Notes under the pieces: generated by a model
Database searches by the model: none
Told to the model about the DNA's origin: nothing
Seen by the model: the letters and a program-made list of their open reading frames with translations, nothing else
Translations under genes and position numbers: made by a program
Shown here: positions 1 to 6,726 of the stretch, piece by piece
Layout of the letters: every line of letters starts with the position of its first letter
Numbering within the stretch: the first letter of the stretch is position 1
NCBI GenBank assembly: GCA_002327525.1
Contig: DCWG01000062.1
Coordinates: 11,286 to 20,279, forward strand
Source of the DNA: Gammaproteobacteria bacterium UBA2168
GTDB taxonomy: Bacteria; Pseudomonadota; Gammaproteobacteria; Pseudomonadales; Azotimanducaceae
Direction: 5' to 3'
DNA length: 8,994 bases

Positions 1-1
1 C

Positions 2-766
2 GACACGCACGCGGCGACACCGGGCGCTGTGCTGGAGGACGACTGGCGCGGGCACGTCTCTGTCGAAGCCACACCAGCCGAGCGTCTGCAGCCGGGACTT
101 CTCACGAGCGGTATCGACGGCAATCCGGGTGGGTTGGCCGGTGTCTGGGCGATGGAGAACTCGCGTGATGCGATTTTCGAAGCCATGCAGCGCAGGGAGG
201 TGTTCGCCACCACCGGTCCGCGCATCGTGCCGCGCTTTTTCGCGGGATGGCGATACGACGCGGATCTGTGCGAGCGGGCCGATCTGGTAGAAACCGGGTA
301 TGCGGAAGGTGTGCCGATGGGTGGGAACCTAGCGGTAGCGCCCTCGGCGGGTGCGAAACCCGTGTTTGTCGCCTCCGCGCTACGCGACCCGGCAGACGGG
401 GCGACTCCCCTGCAGCAACTGCAGCTGGTCAAGGGCTGGGTGGAGGCCGATGGCAGCATGCGCAGTTCAGTCACGACCATTGCGGGGGGTGCAAATGATG
501 CGAGCGTCGATGTTGCCACTGGAATCGCGACAGGTGACGGGCACGACAGCCTGTGTGCCGTATATCGCGACGAGACCTTCGATTCCGCACGGCCGAGCTA
601 CTACTATCTGCGCGCGGTCGAAAACCGCTCAGCGAGGTGGCACGTACACGACTGTCTGCGGTTAGCGGAAACGGAACGCCCGGCCGTGTGCACGGACGGA
701 TCGTATCCGGCTGAAATCCAGGAGATGGCCTGGTCCTCACCCGTCTGGTACAGGCCCGCTCTTTAG
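2..766 (+). CDS. DUF3604 family protein, C-terminal part (5' end outside window)
   Basis: The reading frame is open from the first complete codon at position 2 to the TAG at 764-766, so this is the last ~254 residues of a longer protein. A GTG at 29 is internal and should not be taken as the start, because coding sequence (DTHAATPGAV) continues upstream of it. The features I recognise are the DTH near the edge, the segment GNPGGLAGVWAMENSRDAIF and the following RREVFATTGPRI. These, with the ending EMAWSSPVWYRPAL, are typical of the DUF3604 family, whose members are usually 600 residues or more. The function of the family is not established. The DTH and related His/Asp motifs suggest a metal-dependent hydrolase fold, which is inference. 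The C-terminus looks complete. It lies on the same strand as the decayed transporter that follows and has no evident functional link to the acyl-CoA genes downstream. Confidence 0.82.
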   Translation, partial: DTHAATPGAVLEDDWRGHVSVEATPAERLQPGLLTSGIDGNPGGLAGVWAMENSRDAIFEAMQRREVFATTGPRIVPRFFAGWRYDADLCERADLVETGYAEGVPMGGNLAVAPSAGAKPVFVASALRDPADGATPLQQLQLVKGWVEADGSMRSSVTTIAGGANDASVDVATGIATGDGHDSLCAVYRDETFDSARPSYYYLRAVENRSARWHVHDCLRLAETERPAVCTDGSYPAEIQEMAWSSPVWYRPAL

Positions 767-1199
767 CCGTCTCGGTCGTGGGCTGGCTCGCGAATTTCCT
801 GGGCGCGCGCATCACCATCTGGATGGCGCTCGTGATCCAATGTGCGCCACTGTGTATATTCACGTACGCCGGTAGTGTGCCGAGCGCGGTGGCGGCGTGC
901 CTCTAGTATTTCGGCTACGCCGGTATGTCACCGCTGCGCACCTTCGCGATCTCCACAGCCATGGGTAGTGCTTTGTTCGCCTAGGCCAAAGGCGTCGCAT
1001 TGTCGCACTGCCGTTGGTCATCTCGGCATCGCCGCTGGCGGGATTCATTTACGATCCGACCGGCAGCCACAAGATTGCCTTTCTCATCCTCGCCGGGCTG
1101 ATGCTGGTCGCATGTGCGGGTTCGTTTTTCTTACAGGCTGGTGGTGCCCTCGAGCGGCGAAGACTCAAGCGGGAACTAGCTGCCGGGAGTGCAGGGTAG
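766..1199 (+). pseudogene. MFS transporter remnant (C-terminal half, two stops and a frameshift)
   Basis: Reading from 766 in frame 1 gives a membrane-type sequence that matches the C-terminal half of a major facilitator transporter. It includes GWLANFLGARITIW (loop plus helix), then YFGYAGMSPLRTFAIS. That frame is broken by TAG at 904-906 and TAG at 982-984. The homology then continues in frame 3: ALPLVISASPLAGFIYD, then TGSHKIAFLILAGLMLV, a basic tail and TAG at 1197-1199. The frame change lies roughly between 975 and 1002. The N-terminal half (about six helices) is missing, and SVVG runs directly into GWLANF, where intact relatives usually have more sequence, so an internal deletion is possible. 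No start codon or ribosome binding site is evident. Three independent lesions in under 250 bases argue for real decay rather than one sequencing error. The original substrate cannot be told. Confidence 0.72.
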
Positions 1200-1307
1200 G
1201 GGAGGCGTCGATCCGGGCAAGTGGCAAACGTCGGCTGCCGGGCTTATCTTGTGGTGCATTGTCTAGCACACGGGTGCGCGGGGTGCCGCGTCCGGAGGAA
1301 ACACATC
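1200..1307 (+). other. Leader region before the nitronate monooxygenase-like gene
   Basis: These ~108 bases lie between the stop of the transporter remnant and the start of the next gene. I see no conserved coding sequence and no convincing -35/-10 pair. The open frame from 1221 (codons before 1308) has no family resemblance and lacks a ribosome binding site, so I treat it as non-coding leader. Confidence 0.5.
1294..1300 (+). promoter_or_regulatory. Ribosome binding site fixing the start at ATG 1308
   Basis: GGAGGAA lies seven bases upstream of ATG 1308. It is the strongest Shine-Dalgarno match in the region. It supports starting the protein at MQTPICEKLGIEFPLF, where family similarity begins, rather than at the upstream in-frame start at 1221. 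Confidence 0.8.
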
Positions 1308-2444
1308 ATGCAAACACCCATCTGCGAAAAACTCGGCATCGAGTTCCCGCTCTTTGCATTCAGCCACTGCCGGGATGTGGTGGTCGAAGTCAGTAAGGCG
1401 GGTGGATTCGGCGTGCTGGGGGCCGTCGGCCACACGCCCGAGAGTCTTGAAATCGAGCTCACCTGGATCGACGAACATATCAACGGTAAACCTTACGGGG
1501 TGGACCTGATCGTTCCGACCAGCATGGACGCCAAGGAAGGTGGGCTGACTGTCGAGGATCTGGAGGCCCGTATTCCCGAGGGCCACAAGCGCTACGTGGA
1601 ACAGATCCTGGCGGAGCACGGCATTCCCACCAACGACCTGTGGGAGCAGGAATTGTCCGAGGATTATGGCGACAACATGCGGGCTGCGGGCGCCTCGATG
1701 CAGTTGGATACCGCGCTCAGGCACCCGGTGAAGCTGGTCGTGAACGCACTGGGCGTGCCTCCGCCATTCATGATCGAAGCCGCGCGGGAACGGAGTATTC
1801 TGGTGGGCGCGCTGGCCGGTTCGAAACAACACGCCATCAAGCATGGAGAGGCTGGGCTCGACATCGTCATCGCGGCTGGCGGTGAGGCTGGCGGCCACTG
1901 CGGAGAAATCGCCACCATGGTACTCGTGCCGGAAGTGGTGGAGGCGCTGGCCGAATACGGGGACATCGCGGTGCTGGGTGCGGGAGGCATAGTCACCGGC
2001 CGTCAGATGGCGGCCTGCATGACAATGGGCGCCCAGGGGGTGTGGACCGGTTCTGTCTGGTTGACTACCGCGGAAGCTGAGACGCACCCGGTGATCAAGG
2101 ACAAGATGCTGAGCGCGAATTCGCGGCAAACGGTGCGCTCACGTAGCCGGACGGGCAAGTATACGAGGCAGCTTCGCTCACCCTGGACGGATGCCTGGCA
2201 AGCGCCGGAGGCCCCGGATCCGCTACCCATGCCCCTGCAGGGACTGGTCAGTGGACCCGCGCTGGTGAAAATCGACAGGCTCGCGCTGGCCGGTGATCCG
2301 GGCGCAAAGGCACTCTCCACATACTGGGTGGGGCAGGGCGTGGGCCTGATGAACGAAACCATCGGGGCGCGCACGGTGGTCTATGACTTCATGCAGGACT
2401 GGGCGGCCGCGGCGGAGCGTCTGTCCGCTCTGATGGATAGCTGA
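1308..2444 (+). CDS. NPD/2-nitropropane dioxygenase family flavoenzyme (nitronate monooxygenase-like)
   Basis: This is a complete 378-residue cytosolic TIM-barrel flavoprotein. Family members bind FMN and oxidise alkyl nitronates, or act as enoyl/oxo reductases; IpdC of mycobacterial steroid C/D-ring degradation belongs to this superfamily. Visible motifs are an N-terminal SKAGGFGVLGAVG (~29-41), GVDLIVP (64-70), the signature AAGGEAGGHCGE (189-200) with the conserved His at residue 197, and the FMN-phosphate loop VLGAGGIVTGRQM (222-234) followed by GAQGVWTGS. A TVRSRSRTGK segment and PLPMPLQ near the C-terminus place it in the longer subgroup found in acyl-CoA and steroid catabolic clusters. 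An insert of about 70 residues follows the VP at ~70. The gene stands alone on the plus strand and converges on tetR with 57 bases between. I see no TTACT-N8-AGTAA operator before it, so it may not belong to the same regulon. The family call is strong; substrate and true reaction are unknown. Confidence 0.88.
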   Translation: MQTPICEKLGIEFPLFAFSHCRDVVVEVSKAGGFGVLGAVGHTPESLEIELTWIDEHINGKPYGVDLIVPTSMDAKEGGLTVEDLEARIPEGHKRYVEQILAEHGIPTNDLWEQELSEDYGDNMRAAGASMQLDTALRHPVKLVVNALGVPPPFMIEAARERSILVGALAGSKQHAIKHGEAGLDIVIAAGGEAGGHCGEIATMVLVPEVVEALAEYGDIAVLGAGGIVTGRQMAACMTMGAQGVWTGSVWLTTAEAETHPVIKDKMLSANSRQTVRSRSRTGKYTRQLRSPWTDAWQAPEAPDPLPMPLQGLVSGPALVKIDRLALAGDPGAKALSTYWVGQGVGLMNETIGARTVVYDFMQDWAAAAERLSALMDS

Positions 2445-2501
2445 ACACAGGGTGCCCCGGTACCCGGGCGGTGGCCGTCTGCTGGCGTGAATGAAGCTTC
2501 G

Positions 2502-3113
2502 CTAGACTAGGATCCCGCTGAAGAAGGTCCGCCAGTATTCACCGGCGATGTCCTCCGGCGAGAGACGGCCCCCGGGATCGTGCCAGTGGGCGATACCGTT
2601 GAAGAGATCGAATAATCCCAGTGCAAGAAGCTTGGGGTCGGCGGCCCTGATGGAGCCGTCCTTCATGCCGAGGCACAGTGAATTCTCGATCTGCTGGTGA
2701 AGGTTGCGTCTGGCGAGCCTGTTCTTCCTGCGTGTCTTCGACTCGAGACTCTTCGGGTGTGTCTGCACCAGGCAGCGACCGAAGTCACCGCAAACGTGTC
2801 GTGACCAGGCATCGAAGAAAATGCGCAATCGCTCGGCACCCGTATCGCCCTCGTTCATCGCCGGTAGCATGGCGGCTTCCGCTTCCTTCACGGCGTAGGT
2901 GATCACCTCGTACAGCACCTCGTCCTTGCTCTTGGCGTAGTAGTAGAGTGCGGGTTTGGTAACGCCGAGGGCCGCGGCGATGTCGTCCATGGTGGTGTTG
3001 TGATAGCCATGTCGATTGAACAAACGTGCGGCGGCACGCAGCACTTCCAGTTTGCGGTCGCTGAAGGAAATGTGGATGTTCTTCGGTTTTCCGACCAGCT
3101 TGCTCTTAGCCAT
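2502..3113 (-). CDS. TetR/AcrR family transcriptional regulator (KstR2-like C-terminal domain)
   Basis: This is a 203-residue DNA-binding regulator. The N-terminal helix-turn-helix covers about residues 18-65: KLEVLRAAARLFNRHGYHNT, then TTMDDIAAALGVTKPALYYY and KSKDEVL, a near-textbook TetR domain. The C-terminal ligand and dimer domain ends in a WHDPGGRLSPEDIA segment, seen in KstR2-like regulators that respond to CoA thioesters. That ligand is family-level inference. I chose ATG 3113 because the TetR domain starts soon after it. The open frame continues upstream for 145 codons, but that part overlaps the end of the CoA-transferase gene and does not resemble a protein. An AAGG lies close upstream of the ATG, so the ribosome site is modest. 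It is the last gene of the minus-strand run, 116 bases after the CoA-transferase stop. An 18-bp inverted repeat sits 83 bases before its start, suggesting autoregulation as well as control of the neighbours. Confidence 0.9.
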   Translation of the reverse strand: MAKSKLVGKPKNIHISFSDRKLEVLRAAARLFNRHGYHNTTMDDIAAALGVTKPALYYYAKSKDEVLYEVITYAVKEAEAAMLPAMNEGDTGAERLRIFFDAWSRHVCGDFGRCLVQTHPKSLESKTRRKNRLARRNLHQQIENSLCLGMKDGSIRAADPKLLALGLFDLFNGIAHWHDPGGRLSPEDIAGEYWRTFFSGILV

Positions 3114-3180
3114 GGGCCTTGAGGTTCCTGTGAATGAACATGTCCTTGCCCGGTTCCGGCGGGTGCACCGGACAGGAAGG

Positions 3181-3186
3181 AGTATA
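3181..3186 (-). promoter_or_regulatory. Possible -10 box for tetR
   Basis: Read on the minus strand this is TATACT, a five-of-six match to the sigma70 -10 element. The hexamer expected at -35 (17 bases further upstream, TATCCG) is poor. If this promoter is real, the inverted repeat at 3196-3213 would cover its -35 and spacer, as expected for autorepression. The call is weak because only one element is convincing. Confidence 0.3.
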
Positions 3187-3195
3187 GTCCGAATA

Positions 3196-3213
3196 TTACT
3201 GAACGGATAGTAA
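3196..3213. promoter_or_regulatory. Candidate TetR operator 1 (TTACT-N8-AGTAA) upstream of tetR
   Basis: The plus strand reads TTACTGAACGGATAGTAA, an inverted repeat with perfect 5-bp arms and an 8-bp centre. It lies in the 116-base gap between the CoA-transferase stop and the tetR start. On the minus strand it reads TTACTATCCGTTCAGTAA, close to the general form of many TetR-family operators. Fourteen of 18 positions match operator 2 at 7865-7882. Binding by the neighbouring TetR protein is inference from position and repetition. Confidence 0.6.
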
Positions 3214-3229
3214 ATTAATGATACGCCTG

Positions 3230-5620
3230 TCATTCCATGGCTAGCGAGGCAAACACGTCCGCCGCGCGATCCACGTCGTAACCGAGAATCTCGAATAGTA
3301 TCTGCGCGTTGTGCTCGCCGAGCCCGGGGTGTGCCCTGGTGATCCGGGCGGGCGTGCGTGATAACTTGAATCGGGTGCCCTCGACGATCACCTCTCCAAG
3401 GGAAGCATGTTGCGTCGGTACGAAATGGTCGCGGAATCCGAGCTGTGGGTCGGCCCAACACTCGGCCGTATTCTGTACCACATGTGCAGCGATACCGGCA
3501 TTGATCAGATTCGCGGTGAGCTCCTGCTCGTCCTGGTCCTGCGTCCATGCTCCGATCGCCTCTTCCAGTTCTGCTTCCCGAGCCTTTCGTCCCACTGCCG
3601 TGGCGAGATCCGCATCTTTCGGGAGCGCGGCCATTTCAGCCAGTGCGCGCCAGGCCTCGTCACTCTGACACGCGATAGCGATCCAGCGGTCTTCGCCATG
3701 GGTGGGAAATACACCGTGCGGACACAGTTGCAGATCGCGGTTGCCATCGCGCTGCCATACACGGGCGTTCAGTTCGTAGTCGAGAATCGCGGGAGCGAGC
3801 ATGTGAATGGCGGCTTCTGCCTGTGAAATGTCGATGTACTGACCTTCCCCGGTCCTGCGCTTGTGCTCGAGTGCCGAGAGCAGTGACGCCAGCATGAAAC
3901 GTGGGGAAACACCGTCCGTATAGGCGAGATAGGGCCCCGCTGGAGAGCGGTCCGGCCAGCCCGTGAGCTCGTAGAAACCCGTGATGGCCGCGGCCATGTT
4001 GCCATAGCCTGGTACCTGGGCGCGTGGCCCGGTCTGACCCATGAGACAGCTCGAGAGCATGATGAGGTTTGGGTTCACGAGCTTGAGGCTCTCGTAGTCG
4101 AGGCCCCAGCCGGCCATCGCCTTCGGCGAAAAAGACTCGGTGACGACGTCTGCCCAATGCACCAGATCCAAAATCACCTCGCGGCCCGTGGGGTTACTCG
4201 GATCGATAGTCACACCCAGCTTGCCGGTGTTGAAGTTGGAAAACGACACCCCGTGTTCCAGCGTCTGCTCGTCGTCCTTGAATGGTGGGTGCCCGCGGGC
4301 GGGTTCGAGTCGCGTTGTTGATTCCACTTTGATGACAGTGGCGCCATAGTCGGCCAGCACCCGGGTGAAAAACGGTCCGGCGATGACCCACATGAAATCC
4401 AGAACCTTGAGGCCCGACAGCGGTAATGAGGTGTCGTGAGCGTCGTTGTCATCGGGTATAGCGGGCTTTGACCTTGGCGCCGACACACCGGCGGGACCGG
4501 GAAGAGACAGTGGAGTCCTGGAGAATCTTGCGAATTCACCCGGCACGCGTACCTTCTTCCCGCCCAAATCTATTGTGTGCCAGAACGCGCGCTCGTGAAA
4601 CTGCTTTTCTCCGAACAAACCCTCGATGGTGAGGGTGGGTGCGATGTAGATACCCCGGCTCAAGCCTTCTTCGAACAACTCATCCCGAGTCCGGGTTAGC
4701 GTGAAGGCTTCTATTTTCCTGCAGAGCTCCAGATATGGCAGCGGTTGTTCCATTAGCACGGGGAGTTCCCAATCACGCTCCACCTCTTCCCTGCTGCAGA
4801 ATCCCGCCTCGTGCACCCAATGAAACAGCCTGCGGTTCGGCTCGACAAATGCGTGACCAAACAGCAGGGTAATGGCTACGAAACCGTCGCGGCACGGCCA
4901 TGTGAGCTGAAATGGCAGGACACCGGCGAGGCCACCCGCTTCCCGTAGCACGGTGGCCTCGGAGTTGTTGGGTGCGACGAGATTGGCGGACAGCGCCGCC
5001 TGGGCGGACGACTGCTGCGCGGATACGTCCACATGCTGCCCCAATCCACTTTTGTGCCGGGCCTGGAGAGCGATGAGTGCTGCACTCGCTGCGTCTGCAC
5101 CGGCATGCAGAAAAGACTGGGGCACGCTGGTTCGTACCGGCGCACGATCCGAATCTCCCGCCAGCGCATGAGCCCCGCTCGCCGCCCACACGGTCAGGTC
5201 GCTCGCCGGCCAATCTGCCTTGGGGCCGGCCGTACCGAAGGGCGTGATCGAGACACAGATGATCGCTGGATTGAGCTCGGCGAGGTGCTCGTAGGTCATT
5301 GCGAGACGTTCACGGTCTGTGTTTGAAAAGGACTCGATCAGGAAGTCGGCTCCCTCGAGGAGATCGAGGAATGCCTGCTTCCCCGGGTCGGATTCCAGAT
5401 CGATTTCCCGTGACGACTTGCCACGGGCGTAGGCCTGCCACCAGAGACTCTCACCGGAAGCATCGAAGGGGGGCAGTCGTCGTGCCGACGATCCCCCGGG
5501 TGGTTCCACAGCGATGACCTCCGCGCCAAGGTGACCCAGAATGTATCCACAGAACAAGCCGTGTTCATCGCTCAGGTCGAGTACGCGATACTGAGAGAGC
5601 ATCGCATGTTGCGCGGACAT
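3230..5620 (-). CDS. Tandem (two-domain) CaiB/BaiF family CoA-transferase
   Basis: This 796-residue cytosolic protein is two class III CoA-transferase modules in one chain, about twice the usual ~400 residues. Enzymes of this family move CoA between carboxylic acids, here probably activating the pathway substrate. Half 1 (~1-375) begins YRVLDLSDEHGLFCGYILG and has LGAEVIAVEPPGG. Half 2 (~402-796) begins LSGLKVLDFMWVIAGPFF and has YGATVIKVES, NTGKLGVTID and KRRTGEGQYIDISQAEA. The catalytic Asp of the family aligns with Asp569 (YTDGVSPRFM) in half 2. In half 1 the ungapped equivalent is Phe170 (PQSFLHAGADAA), so half 1 may be structural or substrate-binding only. A Pro/Asp-rich linker joins the halves at ~375-400. 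ATG 5620 has a strong GGGGAGA ribosome site five bases upstream. It follows the thioesterase gene by 82 bases, consistent with co-transcription. The substrate cannot be deduced. Confidence 0.92.
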   Translation of the reverse strand: MSAQHAMLSQYRVLDLSDEHGLFCGYILGHLGAEVIAVEPPGGSSARRLPPFDASGESLWWQAYARGKSSREIDLESDPGKQAFLDLLEGADFLIESFSNTDRERLAMTYEHLAELNPAIICVSITPFGTAGPKADWPASDLTVWAASGAHALAGDSDRAPVRTSVPQSFLHAGADAASAALIALQARHKSGLGQHVDVSAQQSSAQAALSANLVAPNNSEATVLREAGGLAGVLPFQLTWPCRDGFVAITLLFGHAFVEPNRRLFHWVHEAGFCSREEVERDWELPVLMEQPLPYLELCRKIEAFTLTRTRDELFEEGLSRGIYIAPTLTIEGLFGEKQFHERAFWHTIDLGGKKVRVPGEFARFSRTPLSLPGPAGVSAPRSKPAIPDDNDAHDTSLPLSGLKVLDFMWVIAGPFFTRVLADYGATVIKVESTTRLEPARGHPPFKDDEQTLEHGVSFSNFNTGKLGVTIDPSNPTGREVILDLVHWADVVTESFSPKAMAGWGLDYESLKLVNPNLIMLSSCLMGQTGPRAQVPGYGNMAAAITGFYELTGWPDRSPAGPYLAYTDGVSPRFMLASLLSALEHKRRTGEGQYIDISQAEAAIHMLAPAILDYELNARVWQRDGNRDLQLCPHGVFPTHGEDRWIAIACQSDEAWRALAEMAALPKDADLATAVGRKAREAELEEAIGAWTQDQDEQELTANLINAGIAAHVVQNTAECWADPQLGFRDHFVPTQHASLGEVIVEGTRFKLSRTPARITRAHPGLGEHNAQILFEILGYDVDRAADVFASLAME

Positions 5621-5625
5621 AAGTG

Positions 5626-5651
5626 TCTCCCCTCCGGTTCCCTATGGGAGA
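5626..5651 (-). promoter_or_regulatory. Ribosome binding site inside a possible hairpin before the CoA-transferase gene
   Basis: On the minus strand the Shine-Dalgarno GGGGAGA (5632-5626) sits five bases before ATG 5620. A perfect complement, TCTCCC (5651-5646), lies 14 bases further upstream, so the transcript could fold to bury the ribosome site. A smaller competing CCCATAGGG element lies in between. Only the sequence complementarity is seen; a regulatory role is speculative. Confidence 0.35.
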
Positions 5652-5702
5652 TTAAGCTCGATGCGGGCGCTACGCAAAGAGAGCACCATCGCCATATGGG
5701 GG

Positions 5703-6644
5703 TTATCTCAGCTCAGGATGATGTTGAGGTTCCATCGCCGCCCTCATCGTGGCCGGGATTTCGACCGCACGGCGGGCATCGAGATCCAGCGTCACCGATA
5801 CGGTGGTGGCCGTGCTGAGCAGCGTGCCTGAGTCGATGCCGAACACCCAGTGATTGCGGCAAAACGTCTTACTGCCGATGTCCACTTCCGCGTGGCAGGT
5901 CTGAACCCGGTCCCCGACCCTCGGCAGTTGCAGAAGAACGTTGCGTGTCTCCAGATCGGCTATACCAAGCCGATGCCCATCTTCGGTCTCGAACACCCAT
6001 TCGCTGGAAGAATCGTCAACCAGTGACCCGCTGTACGGCAGGTGCTGGAACCGGTGCGCGAGATAGATGCCCGCCGGGTCACATTCGTCCTGCATAATCG
6101 TGCGCGGCTGGTTGAACATGAGATTGTGCTGCCTTGCCTCGGTCAGCTGCAGCATGAAGGGTGCGCGCGTCAGGTCCAGAGAACGCGTCCGCCCGTGCGC
6201 CGGCCACTCGACGCGGGCGCCAGCTGCGCTTTCGACGACATCCGCTGGTACGGCGACAGGTGTCCGTGTGGCGCGAGTTTGTAGCTGCAACTCGTATACG
6301 AAGGTTGCGGAAAGCTCGTCACGTTCCTGATTGAAGAGTTCCTGATAGAAACGCAGCCGTTCGCTGTTCGCGGCGAGTACGCCTGCGCGAACCAGAAGGG
6401 GAGCATTGAGAAACTGTTCGCGGTAGTTGCGCATGAAACCATCGACCACAGTTAGTTCGACACCCTCATCCTGGCAGTCGTCGGCACTCAGACCATGCAC
6501 CTCGGCCAATATCCGGCTGGCCCGGAGTGCCCTTTCCTCGTAGAACGGTACACTCAGGTGGCCGAGTTCATCTATCTCGGATTCCTCCACGCGGCTCGTG
6601 TGGAGATCTGTGAGGCCTTGGAAGATCAGGGAGGTATCGCGCAT
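5703..6644 (-). CDS. Double-hotdog acyl-CoA thioesterase-like protein
   Basis: This 313-residue cytosolic protein most likely hydrolyses an acyl-CoA thioester to free acid and CoA. The N-terminal hotdog (~14-135) has ESEIDELGHLSVPFYEERAL. Asp25 and His29 sit where 4-hydroxybenzoyl-CoA thioesterase-like enzymes carry their DxxGHxN catalytic segment, and a long helix follows. The second hotdog (~190-300) contains LPRVGDRVQTCHAEVDIGSK and ends with TLDLDARRAVEIP, a common close of such domains. Two fused hotdogs make one chain equivalent to the usual dimer. ATG 6644 is the first possible start before an in-frame upstream stop, and only a weak GGA lies upstream of it. It sits between the LLM oxidoreductase (82-base gap) and the CoA-transferase (82-base gap), so it is probably in the same operon. 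A MaoC-like hydratase fold is the alternative, but the DxxGH motif favours thioesterase. Confidence 0.72.
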   Translation of the reverse strand: MRDTSLIFQGLTDLHTSRVEESEIDELGHLSVPFYEERALRASRILAEVHGLSADDCQDEGVELTVVDGFMRNYREQFLNAPLLVRAGVLAANSERLRFYQELFNQERDELSATFVYELQLQTRATRTPVAVPADVVESAAGARVEWPAHGRTRSLDLTRAPFMLQLTEARQHNLMFNQPRTIMQDECDPAGIYLAHRFQHLPYSGSLVDDSSSEWVFETEDGHRLGIADLETRNVLLQLPRVGDRVQTCHAEVDIGSKTFCRNHWVFGIDSGTLLSTATTVSVTLDLDARRAVEIPATMRAAMEPQHHPELR

Positions 6645-6726
6645 GCTGGGTTGATTCCGCTGGTGAGAGGTCGAGCTGATCAGAAGTGGAGGTCGTGGTG
6701 TTATCGCGATGACCGGTTCCGATGGT

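Noticed and set aside
29..31. GTG at 29 as the start of the DUF3604 gene
   Set aside because: The frame is open and family-like up to position 2, and the recognised part is only the C-terminal region of a much longer family.
1014..1199. A small intact membrane protein of 61 residues
   Set aside because: It is the last part of the decayed MFS transporter; the homology continues upstream in another frame, and no ribosome site precedes it.
1263..2129. Long minus-strand open frame opposite the flavoenzyme
   Set aside because: It lies entirely antisense to a well-supported gene in G+C-rich DNA, shows His/Arg-rich shadow composition and no recognisable domain.
2454..2469. GCCCCGGTACCCGGGC inverted repeat between the convergent genes as a terminator
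   Set aside because: It is a near-palindrome with a central mismatch and almost no loop, and no T-tract follows on either strand, so an intrinsic terminator is not supported.
3114..3548. N-terminal extension of the TetR reading frame (145 codons)
   Set aside because: It overlaps the end of the CoA-transferase gene, has no protein-like character, and a normal TetR N-terminus begins at 3113.
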